Source of the DNA: a bacterium
GTDB lineage: Bacteria; Patescibacteriota; Minisyncoccia; Moranbacterales; UBA2206
Assembly (NCBI GenBank): GCA_021777675.1
Contig: JAJYDG010000005.1
Coordinates: forward strand, 1 to 42,012
Direction: 5' to 3'
Length of the DNA stretch: 42,012 nucleotides
The position numbers were made by a program, and so were the translations under genes. How positions within the stretch are numbered: the stretch's first letter is position 1; the number at the start of each line of letters is the position of its first letter. The notes below the pieces were generated by a model, which saw nothing but the letters and a program-made list of their open reading frames with translations, searched no databases and was not told where the DNA came from. Shown here piece after piece: positions 31,760 through 39,950 of the stretch.

Positions 31760-33337
31760 ATGAATCAAAAAGAAGTTAGTAAAAAATATATTCCATCCGG
31801 ATTTGATGTCGAAGAACATAAAAATATTTTTAGTTTTATTGTTTCAAAAGAAGAAATTGGGACCGTTTGCCAAAAACTTTATTTTAATGATGGCTTGCAA
31901 TTAAAAACGATTACAGCTATTGATGAAAAAAAAAGTTTTGGACGGTATCGTATTTTTTATGTTTTTGGAATTCCCGGAGAAAATATTTTTTTAGCTCCTT
32001 ATATTGTTGTAAAAAATTCAGAAGAATTCCCATCAATTACAAAAATAATTCATGAGGCGTCTTCCTATGAAAGGAAAATATGGTCATTTTTTGGTCTTAA
32101 ACCGATTGAGCATCCTAATTTAAGAGGCATGCTTTTGCATGAAAATTGGCCTAATGACGTTTTTCCTTTGCGAAAAGATTTTGATTGGAGGAATCGACCG
32201 AAAGAGGCGACCGGAAAATATGAATTTTCAAAAGTGGACGGAGAGGGGATTTATGAAGTTCCTGTCGGTCCGGTGCATGCCGGAATTATTGAGCCGGGAC
32301 ATTTTCGCTTTAGTGTTGCTGGTGAAGAAGTGCTTAATTTGGAAGCAAAGCTTGGCTATAAACATAAAGGAATTGAAAAATTATTTGAGGTTTTTCCGAT
32401 GGAGGAAAAATTGCGCTTATCAGAAAGAGTTTCCGGAGACACTTCATTCACTCATTCAATGGCTTTTTGTCAAGCGATTGAATCATTTGCTGATGTGTGT
32501 GCTCCGAAGAGGGCACAGCATTTACGGATGTTTTTTTCCGAAATGGAAAGATTGACGAACCATTTTAATGATATTGGATTTATTATGCTTGACGCCGGTT
32601 ATAGTTTTGGAGGAAGCAATTGCGCACGTATTCGTGAAAAAATTATGCAATGGAATGAAAAATTAACAGATAGTCGTTTTTTGCGGGGTGTTAATGTGTT
32701 CGGTGGAGTAATGAAAAATATTTCAGCGGAAACATGTCATAAATTAAAAAAAGATCTAGAAAAAATTCAAAAAGATTTTTCACAGGTAATCAGTATTTCC
32801 GGGGAAAGCAGTTCATTGTTAAATCGTTTGCAAAGTACGGGAAAATTGGATCGTCAAATTGCGATTGACCATGGCGTGCTGGGTGTTGCCGGAAGAGCTA
32901 TTGGATTGGAGCATGATGCTAGAATTGAATATCCCTACGCTGATTACGCTTCTATGCATTTTGAAATGGCGTTGGAAAAAAGCGGTGATGTGTATGCCAG
33001 GTTGCATGTTCGTATTAAAGAAGTCCATTCTTCAATGAAAATTTTAAAACAAATCTTAGATAAATTAACAGAAAAAGAAAATTCAGAGATTATTACTGAA
33101 AAAGAGTTTGTTTTTGCTAAAAATAGTTTATCGATTGGCATTGCGGAAGGCTGGAGAGGAGAAATTGTTTATTTTGTGGTTACTGATGAAAAAGGAAATA
33201 TCTCCAGAGTTGATGTGCGTGATCCTTCTTTTGTGAATTGGACGGTTTTGGGTTATGCCGGAAGAGATAATATTATTCCTGATTTTCCCTTAATCAACAA
33301 GAGCTTTAATTTGTCATATTCGGGTAATGATTTATAG
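31760..33337 (+). CDS. HyfG/NuoCD-like large subunit without NiFe ligands
   Basis: 525 residues. The first ~150 form a NuoC-like 30-kDa domain (YERKIWSFFGLKPIEHPNLR), followed by the large-subunit domain (VPVGPVHAGIIEPGHFRFSV, GYKHKGIEKLF). The first metal motif, RxCGxC in hydrogenases, reads ERVSGDTSFTHS (Ser225 and Thr228 replace Cys). The C-terminal motif DPCxxC reads NLSYSGNDL (Ser519 and Gly522 replace Cys). No NiFe centre can be bound. The protein ends at that motif, so there is no C-terminal extension for maturation-peptidase cleavage and none is needed. It is the last gene of the six-gene cluster. It is not a NuoD of ordinary complex I, because FRFSVAGEE and the membrane partners are of the hydrogenase type. 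Confidence 0.9.
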   Translation: MNQKEVSKKYIPSGFDVEEHKNIFSFIVSKEEIGTVCQKLYFNDGLQLKTITAIDEKKSFGRYRIFYVFGIPGENIFLAPYIVVKNSEEFPSITKIIHEASSYERKIWSFFGLKPIEHPNLRGMLLHENWPNDVFPLRKDFDWRNRPKEATGKYEFSKVDGEGIYEVPVGPVHAGIIEPGHFRFSVAGEEVLNLEAKLGYKHKGIEKLFEVFPMEEKLRLSERVSGDTSFTHSMAFCQAIESFADVCAPKRAQHLRMFFSEMERLTNHFNDIGFIMLDAGYSFGGSNCARIREKIMQWNEKLTDSRFLRGVNVFGGVMKNISAETCHKLKKDLEKIQKDFSQVISISGESSSLLNRLQSTGKLDRQIAIDHGVLGVAGRAIGLEHDARIEYPYADYASMHFEMALEKSGDVYARLHVRIKEVHSSMKILKQILDKLTEKENSEIITEKEFVFAKNSLSIGIAEGWRGEIVYFVVTDEKGNISRVDVRDPSFVNWTVLGYAGRDNIIPDFPLINKSFNLSYSGNDL

Positions 33338-33353
33338 AAAAGTGTTTGGTGAA

Positions 33354-33372
33354 AGCTGAATCTAAAAAAGAT
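33354..33372 (+). terminator. Weak terminator after the complex I-like operon
   Basis: CTGAATC/GATTTAG can pair (7 bp, one G-T) around an A-rich loop, followed by the T/G-rich TTTGGTTTTGGTTTTTTG. It is weak by eye, but it lies in the 87-base gap before the carbonic-anhydrase-like gene. Confidence 0.35.
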
Positions 33373-33424
33373 TTAGTTTGGTTTTGGTTTTTTGACAACT
33401 TAATAAAAAAGGAGAAAATTGTTT

Positions 33425-34348
33425 ATGTGGTGCGAAACGAATTTGCAAGAAAGAGTTTTATCGACCGTTCCGTTTAGATTTAAAAATATTCACAATTGTT
33501 CAGCAGTAGCTATTCTTCCTCAGAGTTACAATTTTACAGCCCCGATTATTCAATGCATGGAAGATTCTTTTGGACACAATGCCTTTGATACATTTGTCGT
33601 TCCGGGATTTTCCAGCAAGCTTTTCAAGGAAAGTAAAACTATTTTGGAGACGCTTGATCTTTCCTATGAAAAGCATTTTGTTGAAGAGGTGGTTATTTTT
33701 CAGCATACTGATTTTCATAACAATGGACATTCAACCAGATTTGTGTCTGCAATAGAAGAGGACTGCTATCACAAAAACGGATTAATTTCTTCTCTCAAGA
33801 TGCTTCGTAGGCGCTACCCAAATCTTAATGTAAGATTGGTGTATGTGCGGTTAATTGATGAACAGCGAGAAATGGAATTTTCGGAAATATTTGAGTGTGG
33901 ACGGGAAAGAGTGCGTATGATTGCACCTTATAAATTTAAGGGAGTCTTAGGGTGTGATGTCGCGGTTATTATGTGTTTGGATTTTAGATTCAGAAAAGAA
34001 AGTCGTGCTTGTGTTCGCGATTCTTTGAAAATTCCAAATTTCGATTTAATCGGGATTCCGGGAGCGACAAAGAGCTTTCTTGAAAATGCGAAAGTTGCAT
34101 GGAAAGCTGTCAATGTGTCATATGAAAAACATAATTGTCGGAAATTTATCGTCATCCATCATATGGATTGCGGTGCTTATGGAGGATCATCGGTTTTTTT
34201 AAATGCTTTTATGGAAGAGTCATATCATTATGAGCAGATGCGCTCTTTTGAAAAAAAAATGTTTGAGCAATATCAAGATGTTAAGGTAGAGAGAATTTTT
34301 GCTCGCTTGACGGATGATCGAACAAAAATTCAGTTCATTGAATATTAA
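33425..34348 (+). CDS. Tandem beta-carbonic-anhydrase-like protein (active-site residues only in C-terminal half)
   Basis: 307 residues from ATG 33425; GGAG at 33411-33414 serves as Shine-Dalgarno, and the track's TTG at 33419 lies too close to it. The C-terminal half (about 176-307) shows the beta-carbonic anhydrase zinc motifs: CLDFR (Cys184, Asp186, Arg188) and HHMDCGAYGG (His246, Cys249). The N-terminal half (about 24-150) repeats the same layout: AVAILPQSYNF, FDTFVVPGF, LSYEKHFVEEVVIFQHTDFHNNG. There the metal and catalytic residues are Pro32, Ser34, Asn36 and Phe97; only His94 remains. It is thus an internal duplication with one degenerate half. The whole is short for a carbonic anhydrase (each unit ~150 residues), so activity is unproven. 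It follows the hydrogenase-related operon. Confidence 0.75.
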   Translation: MWCETNLQERVLSTVPFRFKNIHNCSAVAILPQSYNFTAPIIQCMEDSFGHNAFDTFVVPGFSSKLFKESKTILETLDLSYEKHFVEEVVIFQHTDFHNNGHSTRFVSAIEEDCYHKNGLISSLKMLRRRYPNLNVRLVYVRLIDEQREMEFSEIFECGRERVRMIAPYKFKGVLGCDVAVIMCLDFRFRKESRACVRDSLKIPNFDLIGIPGATKSFLENAKVAWKAVNVSYEKHNCRKFIVIHHMDCGAYGGSSVFLNAFMEESYHYEQMRSFEKKMFEQYQDVKVERIFARLTDDRTKIQFIEY

Positions 34349-34357
34349 TTTATTATT

Positions 34358-34390
34358 AGCCACCTTGAAATATGCAAGGTGGCTTTCTAT
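34358..34390 (+). terminator. Terminator-like hairpin after the carbonic-anhydrase-like gene
   Basis: AGCCACCTTG (34358-34367) and CAAGGTGGCT (34375-34384) form a perfect 10-bp stem with a seven-base loop, followed by TTCTAT. The stem is strong and the T run is imperfect. It separates the gene from the rpmF promoter. Confidence 0.75.
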
Positions 34391-34419
34391 TTGCCAAAAA
34401 ACAAAATTAGTGGTACATT
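34391..34419 (+). promoter_or_regulatory. Promoter of rpmF-nusB-rnc-smc
   Basis: -35 TTGCCA (34391-34396), a 17-base spacer, and -10 TACATT (34414-34419) with TGG in front (extended -10). Transcription would start about 24 bases before the rpmF ATG. A TATAGT a few bases downstream lacks a matching -35. Confidence 0.55.
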
Positions 34420-34450
34420 GTATAGTAGTTAACTATTTATTTTTTAAAAT

Positions 34451-34657
34451 ATGCCAGTAGCAAGAAAGCGCCACACTAAGGCAAGAAGAGACAGGGCTCG
34501 AGTTTTTTATAAATTAAAGCCGAAGAATCTAGTTGAGTGTTCCATTTGCAAAGCGCAAATTGAATCACACACTGTTTGTATTAATTGCGGAAAATATAAA
34601 GGCAAGGAAGTGATTGATACTACAAAAAAATTAACTAAAAAAACTAAAAAGAAATAA
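34451..34657 (+). CDS. rpmF: Ribosomal protein bL32
   Basis: 68 residues. [17 protein letters not shown] is the basic N-terminus of bL32 (family: MAVPKRRxSKSRRDxRR), followed by [18 protein letters not shown] and [14 protein letters not shown] with the zinc-binding CxxC pairs (Cys-x2-Cys twice). A Lys-rich tail ends the protein. It is the first gene of a translation/RNA-processing operon; nusB follows 11 bases later. Confidence 0.93.
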   Translation: MPVARKRHTKARRDRARVFYKLKPKNLVECSICKAQIESHTVCINCGKYKGKEVIDTTKKLTKKTKKK

Positions 34658-34668
34658 TTTTTTTAATT

Positions 34669-35133
34669 ATGTCTAATCGACATTTGTCAAGATCGGTCGC
34701 AATGCAATCACTGTATGAGTGGGATTTTAAAGGAAAGGATGATGCGATGATTGCTGATATCGTGCACAGAAATATTTTCGAGTTTGCTCCGGGTATGGAT
34801 AATACTTCTTTTGTGCGCAATCTTGTCGATATAACAATTAAAAATCGAGATAAAATTGATCCGTTAATAGAAAAATGTGCGCCAGAGTGGCCGCTGGAAC
34901 AGGTAACGATCGTTGATCGCAATATTTTGCGTTTGGGAATTTGTGAGTTGTTGTTTGGAAATTATGAAGAAGTTCCTCCAAAAGTGGCAATTAATGAAGC
35001 GATTGAATTGGCAAAATCTTTTGGTGGAGAATCTTCCGGTCGTTTTGTGAATGGAGTTCTCGGTACGATTTATCGTGAATTGGGCGAGCCGATGAAAGAT
35101 GACGAAAAAAAAGACAAGAAAAATAAAAAATAA
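34669..35133 (+). CDS. nusB: Transcription antitermination factor NusB
   Basis: 154 residues, all-helical. [18 protein letters not shown] is the usual start (family: R..AR..a.QaLYq.d), then [54 protein letters not shown], the C-terminal NusB signature (quoted in parts). NusB with NusE binds boxA RNA in rRNA transcripts. The tail is acidic then Lys-rich ([11 protein letters not shown]). It sits between rpmF and rnc, a sensible grouping. Confidence 0.94.
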   Translation: MSNRHLSRSVAMQSLYEWDFKGKDDAMIADIVHRNIFEFAPGMDNTSFVRNLVDITIKNRDKIDPLIEKCAPEWPLEQVTIVDRNILRLGICELLFGNYEEVPPKVAINEAIELAKSFGGESSGRFVNGVLGTIYRELGEPMKDDEKKDKKNKK

Positions 35134-35208
35134 TTTATTAACTTATTTATTTTTTTCAATTCCCAGTTTCGATTAATCGTGATTGAGAATTGTAAATTTT
35201 ATGTTTTT

Positions 35209-35898
35209 ATGGTTGAAGAATTGATGGATAAAATAGGCGTGAAGTTTAATGATTTGGATTTGTTGAAACAAGCATTGACACACCGATCATATTTAAATGA
35301 ACATAGAGAATACAAATTGGAACATAATGAACGCTTGGAATTTTTAGGTGATGCTGTTTTAGAGTTGGTTGTGACGGAATATTTATATAAAAATTATTCC
35401 AATCCTGAAGGGGAGATGACAAATTGGCGAGCAGCATTGGTTTGTGGTGAGATGTTAGCTAAAATATCAAAAGAATTGGGTGTGGAAGATTATCTGATGA
35501 TGAGTAAGGGAGAAGCTAAGGATGTTGGAAGAGCGAGGCAATATTTACTTGCTAATGCGTTTGAAGCGATTATTGGAGCAATTTATTTGGATCAAAAAGA
35601 AAAAGGTTACGCTGTTTGCAAAGAATTTATTTCTAAAAAAGTGATTACTCGCTTACCGGATATTATAGAAAAAAAACTTTATTTGGATCCGAAAAGCCAT
35701 TTTCAAGAAGAGGCGCAAGAAAGAGTCGGAATAACTCCAGCATATCGAGTGCTGGAAGAAAGCGGACCTGATCATGACAAGAGATTCGTAATGGGAGCTT
35801 TTTTGGGGGATGAAATGGTTGCCAAGGGAGATGGTCTTTCCAAGCAAGAGGCGCAAAGAAGCGCCGCTGAAAAAGCGATAGAAAGCAAGGGCTGGTAG
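35209..35898 (+). CDS. rnc: Ribonuclease III
   Basis: 229 residues from ATG 35209 (MVEELMDKIGVKFNDLDLLK); the track's GTG start at 35179 adds ten residues with no family support. The nuclease signature HNERLEFLGDAVLELVV carries the catalytic Glu/Asp, and NAFEAIIGAIYLDQ has the later acidic residues. A double-stranded-RNA-binding domain is at the C-terminus (DPKSHFQEEAQERVGITPAY ... KQEAQRSAAEKAI). The enzyme matures rRNA and cuts structured mRNAs. It precedes smc, a common order. Confidence 0.95.
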   Translation: MVEELMDKIGVKFNDLDLLKQALTHRSYLNEHREYKLEHNERLEFLGDAVLELVVTEYLYKNYSNPEGEMTNWRAALVCGEMLAKISKELGVEDYLMMSKGEAKDVGRARQYLLANAFEAIIGAIYLDQKEKGYAVCKEFISKKVITRLPDIIEKKLYLDPKSHFQEEAQERVGITPAYRVLEESGPDHDKRFVMGAFLGDEMVAKGDGLSKQEAQRSAAEKAIESKGW

Positions 35899-35929
35899 AA
35901 AATCAGACTATTTTATTTAAAAATAAAAA

Positions 35930-38266
35930 ATGCTTCTCAAAAAATTGGAAATAAATGGATTTAAGTCTTTTGCAACAAAAACAGTGTTGGATTTTTCTAT
36001 GTCCAATAACGAAGATGGAATCAGGGGTATAACCGCAATTGTTGGCCCTAATGGAAGCGGGAAGTCGAATATTGCCGATGCGATGCGTTGGGTAATCGGC
36101 GAGCAATCAATGAAAAATTTACGAGGCAAAAAAGCGGAAGATATTATTTTTTCCGGTTCGGGTAAAAAAGCAAGATTGGGAGGAGCGCAGGTGTCTCTCT
36201 ATTTTGATAATAGTAAAAAAATAATTCCATTAGAATTTGAAGAAGTTGTAATCACTCGTAAAATTTTTCGTAGTGGAGAAAGTGAATATTCAATAAATGG
36301 TTCGCGAGTAAGATTGCAAGATGTGGTGGATATTTTGGCAAAAGCCGGTGTAGGAAAAGAAAGTCATGCCATTATTAATCAGGGAATGGCGGATGCAATT
36401 TTGAGTGCTACTCCGCTGGAGCGCAGGTTTGTGATTGAGGAAGCGGCGGGAGTCAAACAATATCAAATTAAAAAAGAAAGAGCCTTGCGCAAATTGGAAG
36501 TAACTAAAGAAAATTTAGCGCGCGTCGGTGAGTTAATAGAAGAAATCCGTCCTAATCTTAGATTTTTAAAGCGTCAAGCGGAAAGAGCGGCGCAAAGTGA
36601 AGTGGTTGCAAAAAATCTGAAGGAAAAACAAATGACACTTTATTCTTATTTTTGGAATAAATTTACGCAAGAAAAAATCAGCTTAAGCGAAGAAAAAAAC
36701 GCGTTAGGTATAAAAATGATGAATGCCCAACGCGAAGCAGATGGATTGGCGGATGAAGTAAATAGCCGACCAAAAGAAGAAGGAAGCGATGAAAAAATGG
36801 TTGAGCTGGGAAAAAAACAGCAAGAAAAAAGGAATGAGTTAAATGAGTTGGAGCGAGAAATATTGATTTTATCCGGTCGCATTGAAATTGAAAAAGAAAA
36901 ACAAAAAAGCATTCAGATTATAGAAGAAATAAAAATTAAAAGTCAGCCGGTCGATTTAGCTTATATTAAGGATAACTTAAAAAAAATCAGAATTGATCAA
37001 GAAATACTTATTGAAAAAGTAAGTAAGGCGGAAAATTTGAATGATTTGAAAAAAATAAAGGAATTGGCTGTGTCGATTGGAAAAAGACTTGATGAATTGA
37101 GGGTCGATATTGATAAGGGAAAAAAAGAAGAAAAAAATCTGGAAATAAAGCCAAAAGAAATTGAATTGCCAAAAGTTGATTTACCGGTTGTTTTGGAATT
37201 TCAAGCAAAGATTGAAAGAATGCGTCAAAAAAGATATGAACTGGAAAAAGAATTGCAGAAAATTTTTGATAATATGCAAATTGAAGCAAAAGCGGATCGT
37301 GATCGTCGTCAACATTTTTTTCAGCTGGAAAGGGAGTTGCGCATGAAGCAAGATTCATTAAGCAGTTTAAAGGATAAGTACAATGAATTTAAGGTTTCAT
37401 TGGCAAAAAATGAAGTGCGTGAAGAAGATTTGAGGGTAAAAATTTTAGAAGAATTGAAAATCAATGTCGATTGTTTATATAAAGAAGTAGATATGAATGT
37501 TGATCATTTTAATTTGGAACGAGAAATTACCAAATTAAAATTCCAAATGGAGCAAATTGGAGGCATTGATCCTTTGGTAATAGCAGAATATGAAGAAACT
37601 AATAAGCGATTTGAATTTTTAAGTAAAGAATCTTTGGATTTGGAAAATGCTATGGAGTCATTGAAAGAGGTAGTTAGAGAAATGGAAGATCGAGTGGAAG
37701 AAAAATTCCATGCGACATTTGATGAGATAAACAAAGAATTTTCCAAATATTTTCGTATAATTTTTGGCGGAGGAGATGCGCGTTTGACTAAAATTAATGT
37801 CCGTTCGAAAAAAGCGAAAGAAGCAATGATTGGAGATAAGAGCGAAGAAGAAAATGATGAAAATAATAACCAAGAGCAGGGAGGCAAAGAGGAGAATAGC
37901 GAAACCGGCATTGATATTTTTGCTTGCCCTGCAGGAAAAAGAATTAATAATCTTTCAATGCTTTCCGGAGGAGAGCGATCACTGACGTCGCTGGCTTTGC
38001 TTTTTGCGATAATTGCTCATAATCCGCCACCATTTTCCATTTTAGATGAGGTTGAGGCGGCACTAGACGAAGCAAATTCAAAGCGGTTTAGCGGAATAAT
38101 TCGTGATCTTTCTTCGCATACGCAGTTTATTGCAATTACGCATAATCGCGAAACAATGCGTCAAGCATCCGCTTTATATGGAATAACAATGGGCGAGGAC
38201 GGAGTTTCTAAATTATTGTCGGTTAAGATTGATCAAATTGGTCGAGGCGGAAAAATCATTCAATAA
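35930..38266 (+). CDS. smc: SMC-family chromosome partition ATPase, short form without a recognisable hinge
   Basis: 778 residues, against about 1,150-1,200 in ordinary bacterial SMC. The N-terminal head is intact (LEINGFKSFATKTVLDF; Walker A GPNGSGKSN at about 39-47; IINQGMADAIL; EEAAGVKQY). The C-terminal head has LSMLSGGERSLTSLALLF (signature at about 678) and Walker B FSILDEVEAALDEAN. The middle, about 165-600, is Lys/Glu coiled coil. No globular hinge with the usual Gly-rich motifs is visible; only a Pro-containing break (KPKEIELPKVDLPVV, about 400) marks a turn. An acidic Asn/Glu-rich insert (SEEENDENNNQEQGG) precedes the signature. Both heads are in one ORF, so it is not a fragment. 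It should load on DNA as a condensin, but the dimer contact is unclear. Confidence 0.88.
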   Translation: MLLKKLEINGFKSFATKTVLDFSMSNNEDGIRGITAIVGPNGSGKSNIADAMRWVIGEQSMKNLRGKKAEDIIFSGSGKKARLGGAQVSLYFDNSKKIIPLEFEEVVITRKIFRSGESEYSINGSRVRLQDVVDILAKAGVGKESHAIINQGMADAILSATPLERRFVIEEAAGVKQYQIKKERALRKLEVTKENLARVGELIEEIRPNLRFLKRQAERAAQSEVVAKNLKEKQMTLYSYFWNKFTQEKISLSEEKNALGIKMMNAQREADGLADEVNSRPKEEGSDEKMVELGKKQQEKRNELNELEREILILSGRIEIEKEKQKSIQIIEEIKIKSQPVDLAYIKDNLKKIRIDQEILIEKVSKAENLNDLKKIKELAVSIGKRLDELRVDIDKGKKEEKNLEIKPKEIELPKVDLPVVLEFQAKIERMRQKRYELEKELQKIFDNMQIEAKADRDRRQHFFQLERELRMKQDSLSSLKDKYNEFKVSLAKNEVREEDLRVKILEELKINVDCLYKEVDMNVDHFNLEREITKLKFQMEQIGGIDPLVIAEYEETNKRFEFLSKESLDLENAMESLKEVVREMEDRVEEKFHATFDEINKEFSKYFRIIFGGGDARLTKINVRSKKAKEAMIGDKSEEENDENNNQEQGGKEENSETGIDIFACPAGKRINNLSMLSGGERSLTSLALLFAIIAHNPPPFSILDEVEAALDEANSKRFSGIIRDLSSHTQFIAITHNRETMRQASALYGITMGEDGVSKLLSVKIDQIGRGGKIIQ

Positions 38267-38275
38267 CTTTTTTCA

Positions 38276-39943
38276 ATGATAATAAAAAAGAATAAAATAT
38301 TTTATTTATTGATTGTTTTGATTCTCGCTGCGGGAATTTTTTTGCGTTTCTGGAAGCTTGGTTCAATTCCTCCCGGTATTCAATATGACGAAGCTTACAA
38401 TGGAATCAATGCTATTCAAGCGAATGAAACCGGTGATTATAAATTATTTTATCAAGAAAATACCGGACGTGAAGGTTTTCATATGGATGTGATCGCGATT
38501 TTTATTAAACTATTCGGGGTCAGTAATTATTCTTTGCGCATAGCTAATGCAATGTGGGGATCTTTGACTTTGATTGGTTTTTATTTTCTCCTGCGAGAAT
38601 TGAGGTTATCTAAATTATCCGTTTTGCTTGGCGTGTTTATGCTTAGTTTTTCATTTTGGCATTTGGATTTTTCACGCACAGCTTTCCGAGCGATTATGGT
38701 GCCAATGGTCATCGTTTGGTCGCTTTATTTTTTATTAAAAGCCTTGCATTGCAAGAATAAGCGAAAAGGCTACTTGTTTTTTCTTATTGCGGGGGCTTGT
38801 TTGGGTTTTGGAATTTATACTTATATCGCTTTTCGCGTCGCGCCTCTCATTTTTATTTTATTCGGCTTGGCATATGCGTCGTTTGAAAAAAATTGGCTGA
38901 AAAAAAACTGGTCAGTTATGATTTTTTTTATTGCAACATCAATTCTTTGTGCGTTGCCAATTTTGATTTATTTTTATTTTCATAGCAATGATTTTTGGTC
39001 TCGCGCTGATGCTGTATCAATATTTAATTCTGCCAAAATTTCCCCAATTAAAGCTTTTTTAAAGAGCCTTATTTATCACTTGCGCGCTTTTTTTGTTGAT
39101 GGAGATCCGAATCCGCGTCATAATTATGATAACCAGCCATTGATTCCTGCCGGCTGGATGGCTTTTTTAGCGCTAGGCTTTATTATTGCAACAAAAGAAA
39201 TCGTTGAGAATATTGTAAAAAAAATAAAATTCAAAAAAATAAATGCCAAAAGCATCTTTAGGCCATCGGGATTGTTTTATCCTTCAGTTATTGCGCAAAG
39301 TATTTTTTGGGTAATGTTAATTCCGGGAGCGCTTAGTATTGAAGGTATCCCGCATTCTTTGCGCATTATCGGGATGATTCCGGGTGTTTTTATTTTATGT
39401 ATTTTGCCAATGGAATATATTTTGAAAATTTATCGCAAAATGCGTGATTCATCAGATATTTCCTTGCAAAAAACAGGAACAAATTTGACATTGACTTTTG
39501 TTTTGGGATTGACAATGGTAATTATTGCCAGTGGTTTTTTTCAGGCATATGTTTATTTTGATCTTTGGGCGAATGACTTGCGAACAGCCAGCGGATTTGA
39601 AAGAAAGCTTTATTTGATGGGTCTTTTAATTAAAGAAATGGATGTTCATAAAAATAATTATATTATTACCGCATATAATACAGCTATTTATGCTGACAGA
39701 AAAACATCCAGTCTTAAAACGGTTGAATTTATTGCTTATCCGAAAATAAAAAATTATTTATTTTATCATCCGCTTGATGGTATAAATAATATCAATTGTG
39801 ATGACGCACAAATTATTTTTCAAGAGTCGGATCAGTGGTTGCGAAATCAATATCGCGACAAATGTCCAGGAATGCACACGGATAAATATAGCTATACTAA
39901 AGGAAAATATGTTTTTTTTGTAATGCTTAGCCAAAAAGAATAA
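38276..39943 (+). CDS. GT39/ArnT-like membrane glycosyltransferase
   Basis: 555 residues with about 11-12 membrane segments. The first extracytoplasmic loop contains IQYDEAYNGINA, the Asp-Glu motif of polyprenyl-phosphate-dependent mannosyl/aminoarabinosyl-transferases (GT-C fold, PMT_2-like), followed by YSLRIANAMWGSLTLIGFYF. The C-terminus is a small soluble domain ending HTDKYSYTKGKYVFF. It would use a lipid-phosphate sugar donor outside the cell to modify proteins or glycans. It follows smc by nine bases and is convergent with the RtcB-like gene (seven-base gap). Confidence 0.87.
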   Translation: MIIKKNKIFYLLIVLILAAGIFLRFWKLGSIPPGIQYDEAYNGINAIQANETGDYKLFYQENTGREGFHMDVIAIFIKLFGVSNYSLRIANAMWGSLTLIGFYFLLRELRLSKLSVLLGVFMLSFSFWHLDFSRTAFRAIMVPMVIVWSLYFLLKALHCKNKRKGYLFFLIAGACLGFGIYTYIAFRVAPLIFILFGLAYASFEKNWLKKNWSVMIFFIATSILCALPILIYFYFHSNDFWSRADAVSIFNSAKISPIKAFLKSLIYHLRAFFVDGDPNPRHNYDNQPLIPAGWMAFLALGFIIATKEIVENIVKKIKFKKINAKSIFRPSGLFYPSVIAQSIFWVMLIPGALSIEGIPHSLRIIGMIPGVFILCILPMEYILKIYRKMRDSSDISLQKTGTNLTLTFVLGLTMVIIASGFFQAYVYFDLWANDLRTASGFERKLYLMGLLIKEMDVHKNNYIITAYNTAIYADRKTSSLKTVEFIAYPKIKNYLFYHPLDGINNINCDDAQIIFQESDQWLRNQYRDKCPGMHTDKYSYTKGKYVFFVMLSQKE

Positions 39944-39950
39944 GTTTTTG

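Noticed and set aside
26059-33337. Functional group 4 [NiFe]-hydrogenase or NADH dehydrogenase (Nuo)
   Set aside because: All NiFe cysteines and most FeS cysteines are replaced, and no NuoE/F/G or ferredoxin-like subunit is present.
36646-37911. Minus-strand ORFs inside smc
   Set aside because: They are complements of Lys/Glu-rich coiled-coil codons, giving Phe/Ser-rich nonsense.
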